This document shows positions 32,050 through 39,408 of a stretch of DNA of 64,000 nt, in pieces. The notes beneath the pieces were generated by a model, which worked only from the letters and a program-made list of their open reading frames with translations, was not told the origin of the DNA and ran no database searches. Position numbers and translations under genes: made by a program. This stretch comes from Dermacoccus abyssi (lineage in GTDB: Bacteria > Actinomycetota > Actinomycetes > Actinomycetales > Dermatophilaceae). The stretch's first letter is position 1, and the number at the start of each line of letters is the position of its first letter. The stretch is from the NCBI RefSeq assembly GCF_034541975.1, contig NZ_JAVYJM010000001.1, one strand, 5' to 3'.

Positions 32050-32727
32050 GTGGCACACGTCGGAATCGTCGGAGGACACGGCAAGATCGCACTGCTCACC
32101 GCACCGCTGCTCGTCGAGGCAGGGCACGAGGTGACGTCCATCGTGCGCAACCCTGACCACGTGGGCGACGTCGAGGCGACCGGAGCCACTGCGCTCGTCG
32201 CCGACATCTCCGCCCTCAGCACCGAGGAGATCAAGGAGCTCCTCACCGAGCAGGGCTTCGACGCTCTCGTGTGGTCGGCCGGTGCCGGAGGAGGTGACCC
32301 GGAGCGCACCATCGCCGTCGACCGCGACGCCGCGATCCGCACGATGGACGCTGCGTCCGCCGTCGGGCCCGAGCGCTACGTCATGGTGTCCTACCTCGGC
32401 GCATCGCTCGATCACGGGGTGCCCGAGGACAACGACTTCCACACCTACGCCCAGGCGAAGGCGGAGGCGGACGAGCACCTGCGCGGCACGTCGCTGAAGT
32501 GGACGCTCGTCGGGCCGACGGCGCTGTCGCTGGACGAGCCGAGCGGTTCGATCGAGATCACGACGACGCCCGGCGACGTGAAGGCGTCGCGCGCCAACGT
32601 GGCCCGCGTCATCGCTGCAGTGCTCGCCGACGACTCCACAATCGGCAAGGCGTTGCCGTTCACCGACGGTGACGTGCCGATCGCCGAGGCCGTCGCCCAG
32701 GCGCCGGCGTCGGAGCGGCTCGCCTGA
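32050..32727 (+). CDS. NAD(P)-binding atypical SDR family protein
   Basis: A 225-residue Rossmann protein beginning MAHVGIVGGHGKIALLTAPLL, with the glycine-rich GxxGxxx cofactor loop of NAD(P)H-binding (NmrA/SDR-a5-like) proteins, a DISALSTEE second-strand region and a YAQAKAEADEHL helix with the SDR-type Tyr/Lys. GGAGG lies 4 nt before the GTG. A strong terminator follows. It resembles YwnB/YhfK-type proteins whose substrates are unknown. Confidence 0.82.
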   Translation: MAHVGIVGGHGKIALLTAPLLVEAGHEVTSIVRNPDHVGDVEATGATALVADISALSTEEIKELLTEQGFDALVWSAGAGGGDPERTIAVDRDAAIRTMDAASAVGPERYVMVSYLGASLDHGVPEDNDFHTYAQAKAEADEHLRGTSLKWTLVGPTALSLDEPSGSIEITTTPGDVKASRANVARVIAAVLADDSTIGKALPFTDGDVPIAEAVAQAPASERLA

Positions 32728-32758
32728 GCGTCCACCCAGGAAAACCCGCGATGACGAC

Positions 32759-32803
32759 GAAGGGGCGAGGACCGTGGTGGTCCTCGCACCTTCTTCTGTT
32801 TTC
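32759..32803 (+). terminator. Rho-independent terminator
   Basis: GAAGGGGCGAGGACC pairs with GGTCCTCGCACCTTC (one mismatch, 5-nt loop) and is followed by a T-rich tract ending in TTTT. Confidence 0.8.
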
Positions 32804-32815
32804 GCTGGCGCCGAG

Positions 32816-33583
32816 TCAGAGGTGTGAGCGCAGGCGCTCGTGCAACTGCGGGTCGGCGGCGACGAGCAGCGGAGTCGGAGTGCGCTCGAAGCGCGGGTCG
32901 TAGTCGGTGCCGTCGCCGTAGGCGGAAACACCACCCGATTCGCGGATGAACAGCGCGCCGGGTGCGTGGTCCCAGGGCTTCGTCGTGACGTAGAGGATGT
33001 AGTCGGCGCCGCCGGAGGCGATCTGCGGGTAGTCGACGGCACAGCACACCCAGGAGAGCTCGAGCGGCGGCAGGCCGTCGAGCGACTCACCGACGCGGGT
33101 GGGGCGCGACGTGACGCCCTGGGCAAGCTCGCCGACGGTGCGCGGGGCGATGCGCTCGCCGTTGCGGAACGCTCCCGCGCCCTTCTCCGCGACGTAGGCG
33201 ACTCCGTGCTGCGGCTGCCACATCCAACTGCGAACGACGTCGCCGCCGCGCATCTCGGCCACCATGACGCCGTGGTCGGGGGAGCCGTGGACGAAGTTCT
33301 TCGTACCGTCGACCGGGTCGACGGTGAACCAGTGACCGGCGTGCTCGGTTCGGTCGAGGATGCTCGGGTCGGCGGCGACCGCTTCCTCGCCGACGATGAG
33401 TGCGTCCGGGTAGGCGTCCAGCAGGCGGGCGGTGATGGCGACCTCGGCCTCGCGGTCGGCGACCGTCACGAGGTCGCCGGGGTTCTTCTCCATCACCTCG
33501 TGTCGGGCGAGGGATTCGAATCGGGGGTTGATGAACTCGTCGGCGGCTTCTTGCAGCATGGTCAGGACGGCCTGGGTATCCAC
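32816..33583 (-). CDS. Inositol monophosphatase/histidinol-phosphatase family protein
   Basis: The metal-dependent sugar-phosphatase motifs are all present: IVGEEAV, DPVDGTKNFVHG and the distal WDHAPGALFI. The enzyme would dephosphorylate inositol phosphate, histidinol phosphate or a related compound; the sequence does not distinguish these. The GTG at 33583 gives 255 residues and is preceded at 7 nt by TAGGAT, so a leaderless transcript is likely; in-frame upstream codons lie before that box. Confidence 0.87.
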   Translation of the reverse strand: MDTQAVLTMLQEAADEFINPRFESLARHEVMEKNPGDLVTVADREAEVAITARLLDAYPDALIVGEEAVAADPSILDRTEHAGHWFTVDPVDGTKNFVHGSPDHGVMVAEMRGGDVVRSWMWQPQHGVAYVAEKGAGAFRNGERIAPRTVGELAQGVTSRPTRVGESLDGLPPLELSWVCCAVDYPQIASGGADYILYVTTKPWDHAPGALFIRESGGVSAYGDGTDYDPRFERTPTPLLVAADPQLHERLRSHL

Positions 33584-33590
33584 GCGTCCG

Positions 33591-33596
33591 ATCCTA
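33591..33596 (-). promoter_or_regulatory. -10 box of the IMPase-like gene, leaderless type
   Basis: TAGGAT on the minus strand ends 7 nt before the GTG at 33583. Confidence 0.6.
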
Positions 33597-33683
33597 GTGG
33601 CCCCGGTGGGCCCGCGATGTCGCCGTCGTGAGCGTGCAACACGCAAACGAGGGCCTCTCTCGAACCGTGTCGTATCGCGCGAG

Positions 33684-33722
33684 AAAACCTCAGGCCCCGA
33701 GAACCTTCTCGGGGGCCTGAGG
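33684..33722 (-). terminator. Rho-independent terminator of dedA
   Basis: CCTCAGGCCCCGAGAA pairs with TTCTCGGGGGCCTGAGG with one bulged base and a 2-nt loop. On the minus strand a TTTT tract follows the stem, 27 bases after the dedA stop. Confidence 0.85.
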
Positions 33723-33748
33723 TCGAGCCGCACAATGCGGCGAGGAAG

Positions 33749-34432
33749 TCAGTTCGTCGGGTCGTGGTCGATGATGTCGCCGGCTTCCTTGACGAGAGCC
33801 TTGGTGCGACGGCGGTGGGCGAACCACTCGTAGGCCATCGGCAGCACGCTGACGAGGACGATGGCCATGATGGCGATGTCGATGTTCTTGCCGAGGCCGG
33901 GGAAGGCCTTGCCGAGGAAATACCCGGCGAACGTGATGGAGAAGACCCACAGCACGGCGCCCACGGCCGACCACGTGAAGAAGCGCTTGCGCTCCATGTG
34001 GCTGGCGCCGGCAACGACGGTGATGAACGTGCGCACGATGGGCACGAATCGGCCGATGACGAGGGCCTTGTTGCCGTGCTTGTCGAAGAACGCGTTGGTC
34101 TGTTCGAAGTATTTCTTCTTGAGGATCTTGCCGTCGCGTTCGTACAGCGGTGTGCCGAGCAGGCGTCCGAGTTCGTAGCCGACGACGTTGCCGAGGAACG
34201 CCGCGATGCACAGCGCGGGCAGCGAGACGTAGAGCGGGATGTCGAAGCCGCTCGTCGCCGACGTCGCGGTGAACATGCCGATGGCGAAGAGCAGGGAGTC
34301 GCCGGGAAGGAGCGGGAAGAACAGTCCGCACTCGACGAAGACGATGGCGAGGGAGACCCAGAAGAACGCTCCGCCGAAGTGGCTGAGGAGGTAGTTCGGG
34401 TCCATGAAGTCGGGGCCGAGGGCATGCATCAC
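33749..34432 (-). CDS. DedA family membrane protein
   Basis: A 227-residue protein of the DedA/VTT family, a superfamily linked to undecaprenyl-phosphate and phospholipid flipping. The membrane-reentrant motifs are FPLLPGDSLLFAIGMF and GRFVPIVRTFITVVAGASHM, the latter with the family arginines and proline. Two main hydrophobic spans follow. The GTG at 34432 is chosen because TACGCT ends 7 nt before it; the ATG one codon later is the alternative. In Mycobacterium tuberculosis a dedA gene likewise neighbours fba. Confidence 0.9.
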   Translation of the reverse strand: MMHALGPDFMDPNYLLSHFGGAFFWVSLAIVFVECGLFFPLLPGDSLLFAIGMFTATSATSGFDIPLYVSLPALCIAAFLGNVVGYELGRLLGTPLYERDGKILKKKYFEQTNAFFDKHGNKALVIGRFVPIVRTFITVVAGASHMERKRFFTWSAVGAVLWVFSITFAGYFLGKAFPGLGKNIDIAIMAIVLVSVLPMAYEWFAHRRRTKALVKEAGDIIDHDPTN

Positions 34433-34439
34433 GTTGTCG

Positions 34440-34445
34440 AGCGTA
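34440..34445 (-). promoter_or_regulatory. -10 box of dedA, leaderless type
   Basis: TACGCT on the minus strand ends 7 nt before the GTG at 34432. Confidence 0.55.
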
Positions 34446-34531
34446 CCGGGGTGGCCGGTGTGGGGCCTGTGAGCAACGCCGCGGCGGTGAGGGGCAAATG
34501 AGAGGTTCGCGCGGGCCGCCGGGGCGGCCAC

Positions 34532-34537
34532 TACCCT
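34532..34537 (+). promoter_or_regulatory. -10 box of the TrmH-like gene, leaderless type
   Basis: TACCCT ends 8 nt before the GTG at 34546. Confidence 0.5.
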
Positions 34538-34545
34538 TGACGCTC

Positions 34546-35238
34546 GTGGGTGAAGCGAGCGAGGAACGTCCGGATCACGTCGTCGGGGTCGGACCGTGGC
34601 AGGGGCCGTGGCCGCTCGATGACGACGGTGAACTCGACGCTCGCTTCGACCCGGAACTCCTGCGCGACGGCGACCGCCGCAACGTCGAGGACCGGTTCCG
34701 ATACTGGCGCCACGACGCCATTGTCAGGCACCTCGACGCGTCGCGGCACGACTTCCACGTGGCGGTGGAGAACTGGGAGCACGACTTCAACATCGGCTCC
34801 GTCATCCGCACGGCCAACGCGTTCAACGCCAAGGCGTTCCACATCGTCGGCCGGCGCCGGTGGAACCGCCGGGGCGCGATGGTGACCGACCGCTACCAGC
34901 ACGAGATGCACCACCCGTCGGTCGACGACCTGCTCACGTGGGCGGCGACTGCCGGCCCGGCTGACGCCGCGGGTAACGCGACGCGCATCCCCGTCTACGC
35001 CATCGACAACGTCGCGGGCAGCGTGCCCCTCGAGACGCTCGACCTGCCGCGACACTGCGTCCTGCTGTTCGGTCAGGAGGGCCCTGGCGTCAGCGCGGAA
35101 GCGCTCGAGAAGGCCGACGCCGTTCTCGACATCGCGCAGTTCGGCTCGACGCGCTCGATCAACGCCGGCGCCGCGGCCGCCGTCACGATGCACGCCTGGA
35201 TCCGCCGGCACGTGTTCGGCCAGCGCATCGGCGAATGA
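34546..35238 (+). CDS. TrmH/SpoU family RNA methyltransferase
   Basis: The SPOUT-class motifs are visible: NIGSVIRTANAFNAKAFHIV (motif 1), CVLLFGQEGPGVS (motif 2) and STRSINAGAAAAVTMHAW (motif 3), which together build the knotted SAM site. The enzyme should 2'-O-methylate a tRNA or rRNA ribose; which one is not predictable here. The GTG at 34546 is favoured by an adjacent TACCCT box. The gene is divergent from dedA and lies ahead of the aldolase gene, an arrangement seen in several actinobacteria. Confidence 0.87.
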   Translation: MGEASEERPDHVVGVGPWQGPWPLDDDGELDARFDPELLRDGDRRNVEDRFRYWRHDAIVRHLDASRHDFHVAVENWEHDFNIGSVIRTANAFNAKAFHIVGRRRWNRRGAMVTDRYQHEMHHPSVDDLLTWAATAGPADAAGNATRIPVYAIDNVAGSVPLETLDLPRHCVLLFGQEGPGVSAEALEKADAVLDIAQFGSTRSINAGAAAAVTMHAWIRRHVFGQRIGE

Positions 35239-35398
35239 CCCCGCAGTGTCAGTGTCCGAAAGCTGAGCATCGCTGCTCACTCCTCGGCCCGTCCGGCGCC
35301 GTAACGCCCACGTCCGTGTGGTGCGTGAAAGGATGAATCGGACGGCCGTGCCAGCACCCGGTACGGCCCACGAACCGCAGATCGACAAGGGAGTGGAC

Positions 35399-36439
35399 AT
35401 GCCCATCGCAACCCCCGAGGTTTACCGCGAGATGCTCGACCGCGCGAAGCGTGAGGGCTTCGCGTACCCGGCCATCAACGTTTCGTCGTCGCAGACGCTG
35501 AACGCCGCCATCCGTGGTTTCGCCGAGGCCGGTTCGGACGGCATCATCCAGGTCTCCACCGGTGGCGCCGAGTACTTCTCGGGCCCCACGGTGAAGAACA
35601 TGGTCACCGGCGCCCTCGCGATGTCGGCCTTCGCCCACGAGGTGGCGAAGAACTACGACGTCAACATCGCCCTGCACACCGACCACTGCCCGAAGGACAA
35701 GCTCGACAGCTTCGTCCGCCCGCTCGTCGACGCCTCGATCGAGCGCGTCAAGGACGGCGGTCAGCCGTACTTCCAGTCGCACATGTGGGACGGTTCGGCC
35801 GTTCCGCTCGAGGTGAACCTCGAGATCGCCAAGGAGCTGCTCGACAAGTGCCAGCAGGCGAACATCATCCTCGAGATCGAGGTCGGTGTCGTCGGCGGTG
35901 AAGAGGACGGCGTCGACAACGAGATCAACGACCAGCTGTACTCCACGCCCGAGGACGCCATCGCCACGGCCGAGGCTCTCGGCGCCGGTACCGACGTGTA
36001 CTACATGACGGCCCTCACCTTCGGAAACGTGCACGGCGTCTACAAGCCGGGCAACGTCCAGCTGCGCCCGTCCGTGCTCAAGGACGCGCAGGACGCCGTC
36101 AAGGCCAAGTTCTCCGAGGCCGAGGACAAGCCGTTCCACCTCGTCTTCCACGGTGGCTCGGGCTCGTCGGAGGAGGAGATCAAGGAGGCCGTGTCGTACG
36201 GCGTCGTCAAGATGAACGTCGACACCGACACGCAGTACGCCTTCACCCGCCCGATCGCCGGCTGGATGCTCGGCAACTACGAGGGCGTCCTCAAGATCGA
36301 CGGCGAGGTCGGCAACAAGAAGCAGTACGACCCGCGCGCCTGGGGCAAGGCTGCCGAGGAGGGCATGGCCAAGCGCGTCGTCGAGGCGTGTGAGCACCTC
36401 GGCTCCGCCGGCAAGAGCCAGGGCGCCAAGAAGGCCTGA
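35399..36439 (+). CDS. fbaA: Class II fructose-bisphosphate aldolase
   Basis: This zinc-dependent aldolase splits fructose-1,6-bisphosphate in glycolysis and forms it in gluconeogenesis. Zinc ligands and catalytic residues are in ALHTDHCPKDKL, IEVGVVGGEEDGV, the FGNVHGVYKPG segment and FHGGSGSSEEEI; VKMNVDTDTQYAF binds the phosphate. Its 346 residues are the class IIA size. The ATG at 35399 has AAGGGAG upstream, and an in-frame extension toward 35318 lacks such a signal. A strong terminator follows. Confidence 0.96.
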   Translation: MPIATPEVYREMLDRAKREGFAYPAINVSSSQTLNAAIRGFAEAGSDGIIQVSTGGAEYFSGPTVKNMVTGALAMSAFAHEVAKNYDVNIALHTDHCPKDKLDSFVRPLVDASIERVKDGGQPYFQSHMWDGSAVPLEVNLEIAKELLDKCQQANIILEIEVGVVGGEEDGVDNEINDQLYSTPEDAIATAEALGAGTDVYYMTALTFGNVHGVYKPGNVQLRPSVLKDAQDAVKAKFSEAEDKPFHLVFHGGSGSSEEEIKEAVSYGVVKMNVDTDTQYAFTRPIAGWMLGNYEGVLKIDGEVGNKKQYDPRAWGKAAEEGMAKRVVEACEHLGSAGKSQGAKKA

Positions 36440-36462
36440 CGCCTCACCCGAGTCGTTCGACG

Positions 36463-36508
36463 CGAGCGGCCCGTCCACGAACAATCGTGGGCCGGCCGCT
36501 CGTTTCGT
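36463..36508 (+). terminator. Rho-independent terminator of fbaA
   Basis: An 18-bp stem (36463-36480 with 36485-36502, few mismatches, loop ACAA) is followed by TTTCGTT. Confidence 0.85.
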
Positions 36509-36518
36509 TGTGCGGCGT

Positions 36519-37337
36519 TCAGCGGTGGAGGGCTGCAGCCAGCACGTCAGCGCGGGAACGCGGGCGGTCGGCTGCCGAGATGGGGAGGCCTGCGGCGTCG
36601 AGCAGGTCCGCCTGCCACGGTCGATCGAGCTGCGCGTGACGCAGGAGGTCGGCGTCGCCCAGGAGGGCGCCGGCGTCGTCACTGACAGCACGCCCGGCGT
36701 CGAGCAGCGTGACGGTGTCGGCCCACTCCCACACGAGCGCCATGTCGTGGGTCGACAGGACGACGGTCGTGCCCGCGCCTTCGAGCCGCTCGAGACACGC
36801 GAGGAGAGCAGCGCATCCGGCGGGGTCGAGGCCGGCCGTCGGCTCGTCGAGCAGGAGGAAGCGCGGCTGCATCGCCACGGCGCCGGCGAGGGCGACGCGT
36901 TTGCGCTGGCCGTACGAGAGGTGATGCACGGGGCGGGTGAGCAGCTCGGTGATGCCCAACAGTTCAGCGGTCTCTGCCACCCGCGCACGGACGGCGTCGG
37001 GGTCGAGGCCGAGGTTGGTGGGGCCGTAGGAGATCTCGGCGTGGACATCGGCGGAGAAGAGCTGATCGTCCGGATCCTGTAGGACGAGCTGCACGGCGCG
37101 GCGGTGGGCGGTGAGTGCTGTGCGCTTGAAGTTCAGGGGCGTCTCGTCGACGAGGACCTCGCCGGCGGTGGGCCGCAGGCTGCCGCTCAAGGTCCGCAGG
37201 AGCGTCGTCTTGCCCGCACCGTTGGCGCCGATGAGCGCGAGGCGACGGCCCGCCTCGACCTCCACGTCGGCGTCGCGCAGCACCCACGCGTCGCGGCCGT
37301 ACCGGACGCTGACCCCGTGCAGGGCGAGCGCACTCAT
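36519..37337 (-). CDS. cbiO: Energy-coupling factor cobalt transporter ATPase
   Basis: A 272-residue ABC ATPase: Walker A GANGAGKTT, Q-loop LVLQDPDDQLFS (the DPDDQ form is typical of ECF ATPases), signature LSYGQRKR, Walker B FLLLDEPTAGLD and the H-loop STHD. It powers cobalt import with CbiM, CbiN and CbiQ encoded just upstream. The ATG overlaps the cbiQ stop by 4 nt. As the last gene of the set it depends on the cobalamin riboswitch ahead of cbiM. Confidence 0.93.
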   Translation of the reverse strand: MSALALHGVSVRYGRDAWVLRDADVEVEAGRRLALIGANGAGKTTLLRTLSGSLRPTAGEVLVDETPLNFKRTALTAHRRAVQLVLQDPDDQLFSADVHAEISYGPTNLGLDPDAVRARVAETAELLGITELLTRPVHHLSYGQRKRVALAGAVAMQPRFLLLDEPTAGLDPAGCAALLACLERLEGAGTTVVLSTHDMALVWEWADTVTLLDAGRAVSDDAGALLGDADLLRHAQLDRPWQADLLDAAGLPISAADRPRSRADVLAAALHR

Positions 37338-38113
37338 CGGGTCATCACCGCGACGACGCCCAGCACCATGACCACGCAAGCGCTGAGGCCGACGAACGGC
37401 ACTGAGACGTTCTGCGCTCGGGGCGTGACGACGAGCGCGCCGTCGAAGCCGCGCCCTTCGAGCCCTTCGCCGAGACGCTGAGCCCGCACCCAGGCCGTTC
37501 GGAGCGTGGCGGACAGCAACGACGCGACGCTGGCCCGGGCGATGCGCGCCGATGCGTACCCAAGGCGGGCCTCCTGCGTCGCGCGGACGTTGCCTGCCAC
37601 GTCGAGGAGGACGAAGAGCATCCGGTAGACGAGGCCCGCGATCTCCACCATCGTCGCGGGCACCTTGGCGCGACGGGCCGCCGTCAGGAGGTCGGTCATC
37701 GGGGTGGTGAGGGCAAGCATCATGAGGGCCGAGGCCGCCGCGAGTGAGCGGCCGACTGTCTCGACGGAACGCTCGATCGACGCCGGCGCCGACCAGAACG
37801 GGCCGAACGACCACACGGCGTCAGAAGCGGGGTGGCCGATCGACACCGCGGCAGCGAGTGCCCCGAGGACGATGAACGTCACCGGAAGCGTGAGAACGCG
37901 GGAGGCGAGGCGCGGCTCGACGCGAGCGCCAACGAGGATCGCGGCGAGACAGACGGCGACGAGTGCGGCGTGCAACCACAGCGGCCGCGTCGCCATGGCC
38001 ACGACGAGCAGCCCGAGACTGAGTACCGCCTTCTCGAGAACGGAGCGATCGCGCCACCTGTTGCTCCAGGCGGCGCGATCGACGGCCGGGCCGGGGCCCG
38101 TCCTGGTTCCCAC
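37334..38113 (-). CDS. cbiQ: Energy-coupling factor cobalt transporter transmembrane protein
   Basis: CbiQ is the membrane scaffold (T component). It has about five hydrophobic spans in 259 residues, and the two coupling motifs with Ala-Arg-Gly character show as ARATQEARLGY-like (VRATQEARLGYASARI) and EGLEGRGFDGA. These short helices dock on CbiO. The GTG start lies 2 bases after the cbiN stop, and its end overlaps cbiO. Confidence 0.9.
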   Translation of the reverse strand: MGTRTGPGPAVDRAAWSNRWRDRSVLEKAVLSLGLLVVAMATRPLWLHAALVAVCLAAILVGARVEPRLASRVLTLPVTFIVLGALAAAVSIGHPASDAVWSFGPFWSAPASIERSVETVGRSLAAASALMMLALTTPMTDLLTAARRAKVPATMVEIAGLVYRMLFVLLDVAGNVRATQEARLGYASARIARASVASLLSATLRTAWVRAQRLGEGLEGRGFDGALVVTPRAQNVSVPFVGLSACVVMVLGVVAVMTR

Positions 38114-38115
38114 GG

Positions 38116-38484
38116 TCAGCTGCTGTGGGTTGTCGACTCGGGGGTGCGTGCGGCGTTCTGCGGGGAGTCGTCGGCGTTCGGCGCCGTTTCCGTCGAACGC
38201 TTACGGCGCTCGCGGAACGTGCCGAGCACGAAGCCGAGAATGCCGGCGCCGATCGCTGCCTGCAGCGCGAAGAGGCCGGATTCGACCTCGCCGCCGGGCT
38301 GCTCCCAGATCGGCGCGAACCACGGCTCGTAGTCCTTGTTCGACTCTTCGATCTGCTCGGAGGCAGCGGCGTCCGTTCCGCCGAACTCACCGCCGGAGTG
38401 GGTGCCCATGAGCAGGGCGATAGCGACCACGACGGCCGCCAGGGCGAGAAGTGCGACGTTCTTCCACACGGTCGAGCGCTTCAT
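38116..38484 (-). CDS. cbiN: Cobalt transport protein CbiN
   Basis: A 122-residue two-span protein: the first span (VALLALAAVVVAIALLMG) is followed by an extracytoplasmic loop containing KDYEPWFAPIWEQPGGEVESGLFALQA in the CbiN-typical pattern, then a second span (GAGILGFVLGTF). CbiN helps CbiM load Co2+. The C-terminal tail is Ser/Thr-rich and longer than in enteric CbiN. The ATG overlaps the cbiM stop. Confidence 0.9.
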   Translation of the reverse strand: MKRSTVWKNVALLALAAVVVAIALLMGTHSGGEFGGTDAAASEQIEESNKDYEPWFAPIWEQPGGEVESGLFALQAAIGAGILGFVLGTFRERRKRSTETAPNADDSPQNAARTPESTTHSS

Positions 38485-39227
38485 CGGGCACCTCCGGCGG
38501 GCGTGTTGAGGGTGTCGTCGGTCGTGGCGGGAGTGTCGGATTCGCCAGGCTCATCGTCGAAGACATCGCGGCGGCCCTTGCCGAAGCCGAGGCCCTGCAG
38601 CTGCGGGCCCGCCCACGAACGCAGGGCGTTCATGAGGAGCACGCCGATGAGGCCCTCGACGATGGCGAGCGGAATCTGAGTGAGCGCGAACAGGCCGAGG
38701 AAGCGCGACCATGCGCCGAAGAAGCCGCTCTGGGCGTCGGGGAACGCGATGGCCAGCTGCGTGGCGGTGACGACGTACGTGGCCAGGTCGGCCAGGGCGA
38801 CGGCGAAGAAGACGGCCACCGAGAACGGCGCCCGGCCCAGGAGACGGTAGGTGCCGTAGGCGACCCACGGCCCGACGATCGCCATGGAGAACACGTTGGC
38901 GCCCAACGTCGTCAGGCCGCCGTGCGCGAGCAGCAACGCCTGGAAGATAAGCACGATCGTGCCTAACGCGGCCATGACGGGTGGCTTGAAGATGACGGCG
39001 CCCTCACCCGTGCCCGTCGGGTGCGACGAACTGCCCGTGACCGACGGCAGCTTGATGGCCGACAGCACGAACGAGTAGGCACCGACGCCGGCGAGCAGGA
39101 GTTTGGAATCAGGGTGTTCACGCGTGATCTGCGTGATGCGGCGGACGCCGTGAACGACGAACGGCGCGGAGACGGCCGTCCAAGCGGCCGCGTGGAGGGG
39201 TGGCAAGAAGCCCTCGGCAATATGCAT
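38481..39227 (-). CDS. cbiM: Cobalt transport protein CbiM
   Basis: CbiM is the substrate-binding S component. Its processed N-terminus MHIAEGFLPPLHAA carries the His2 and amino-terminal Co2+ ligands, and a further ligand histidine is in SSSHPTGTGEG. About six to seven spans are visible in 248 residues. The ATG at 39227 is certain because the His must be residue 2. It is preceded by a cobalamin riboswitch and heads cbiMNQO. Confidence 0.95.
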   Translation of the reverse strand: MHIAEGFLPPLHAAAWTAVSAPFVVHGVRRITQITREHPDSKLLLAGVGAYSFVLSAIKLPSVTGSSSHPTGTGEGAVIFKPPVMAALGTIVLIFQALLLAHGGLTTLGANVFSMAIVGPWVAYGTYRLLGRAPFSVAVFFAVALADLATYVVTATQLAIAFPDAQSGFFGAWSRFLGLFALTQIPLAIVEGLIGVLLMNALRSWAGPQLQGLGFGKGRRDVFDDEPGESDTPATTDDTLNTPAGGAR

Positions 39228-39238
39228 GGCAATGCACC

Positions 39239-39356
39239 TTCCCGGGATGACGCGTCCCGACAATGCTTCGCCCTCGAGTTCCTGACTCGCGGAAAACCCG
39301 CTCACAGTGGCGCGACCGTCCCGGATTCTCACCGGGTTCCTCGATCTTGAGGCGAC
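39239..39356 (-). promoter_or_regulatory. Cobalamin (B12) riboswitch controlling cbiMNQO
   Basis: Read on the minus strand this leader has the conserved riboswitch elements in order: GAGGAACCCGGTGAGAATCC, GGGACGG, the B12 box GCCACTGTGAG (39301-39311), and GAGTCAGGAACTCG (39275-39288). A TAGGCT -10 box (39363-39368) puts the transcript start near 39356. A CGGGA/TCCCG hairpin (about 39242-39260) next to the GGGAAGG ribosome-binding site could be the translational switch. Confidence 0.93.
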
Positions 39357-39408
39357 GACGGGAGCCTAGCAGCGCCCGCCGTCGCCGTGGGGCGCAAGCA
39401 CCCGACGA

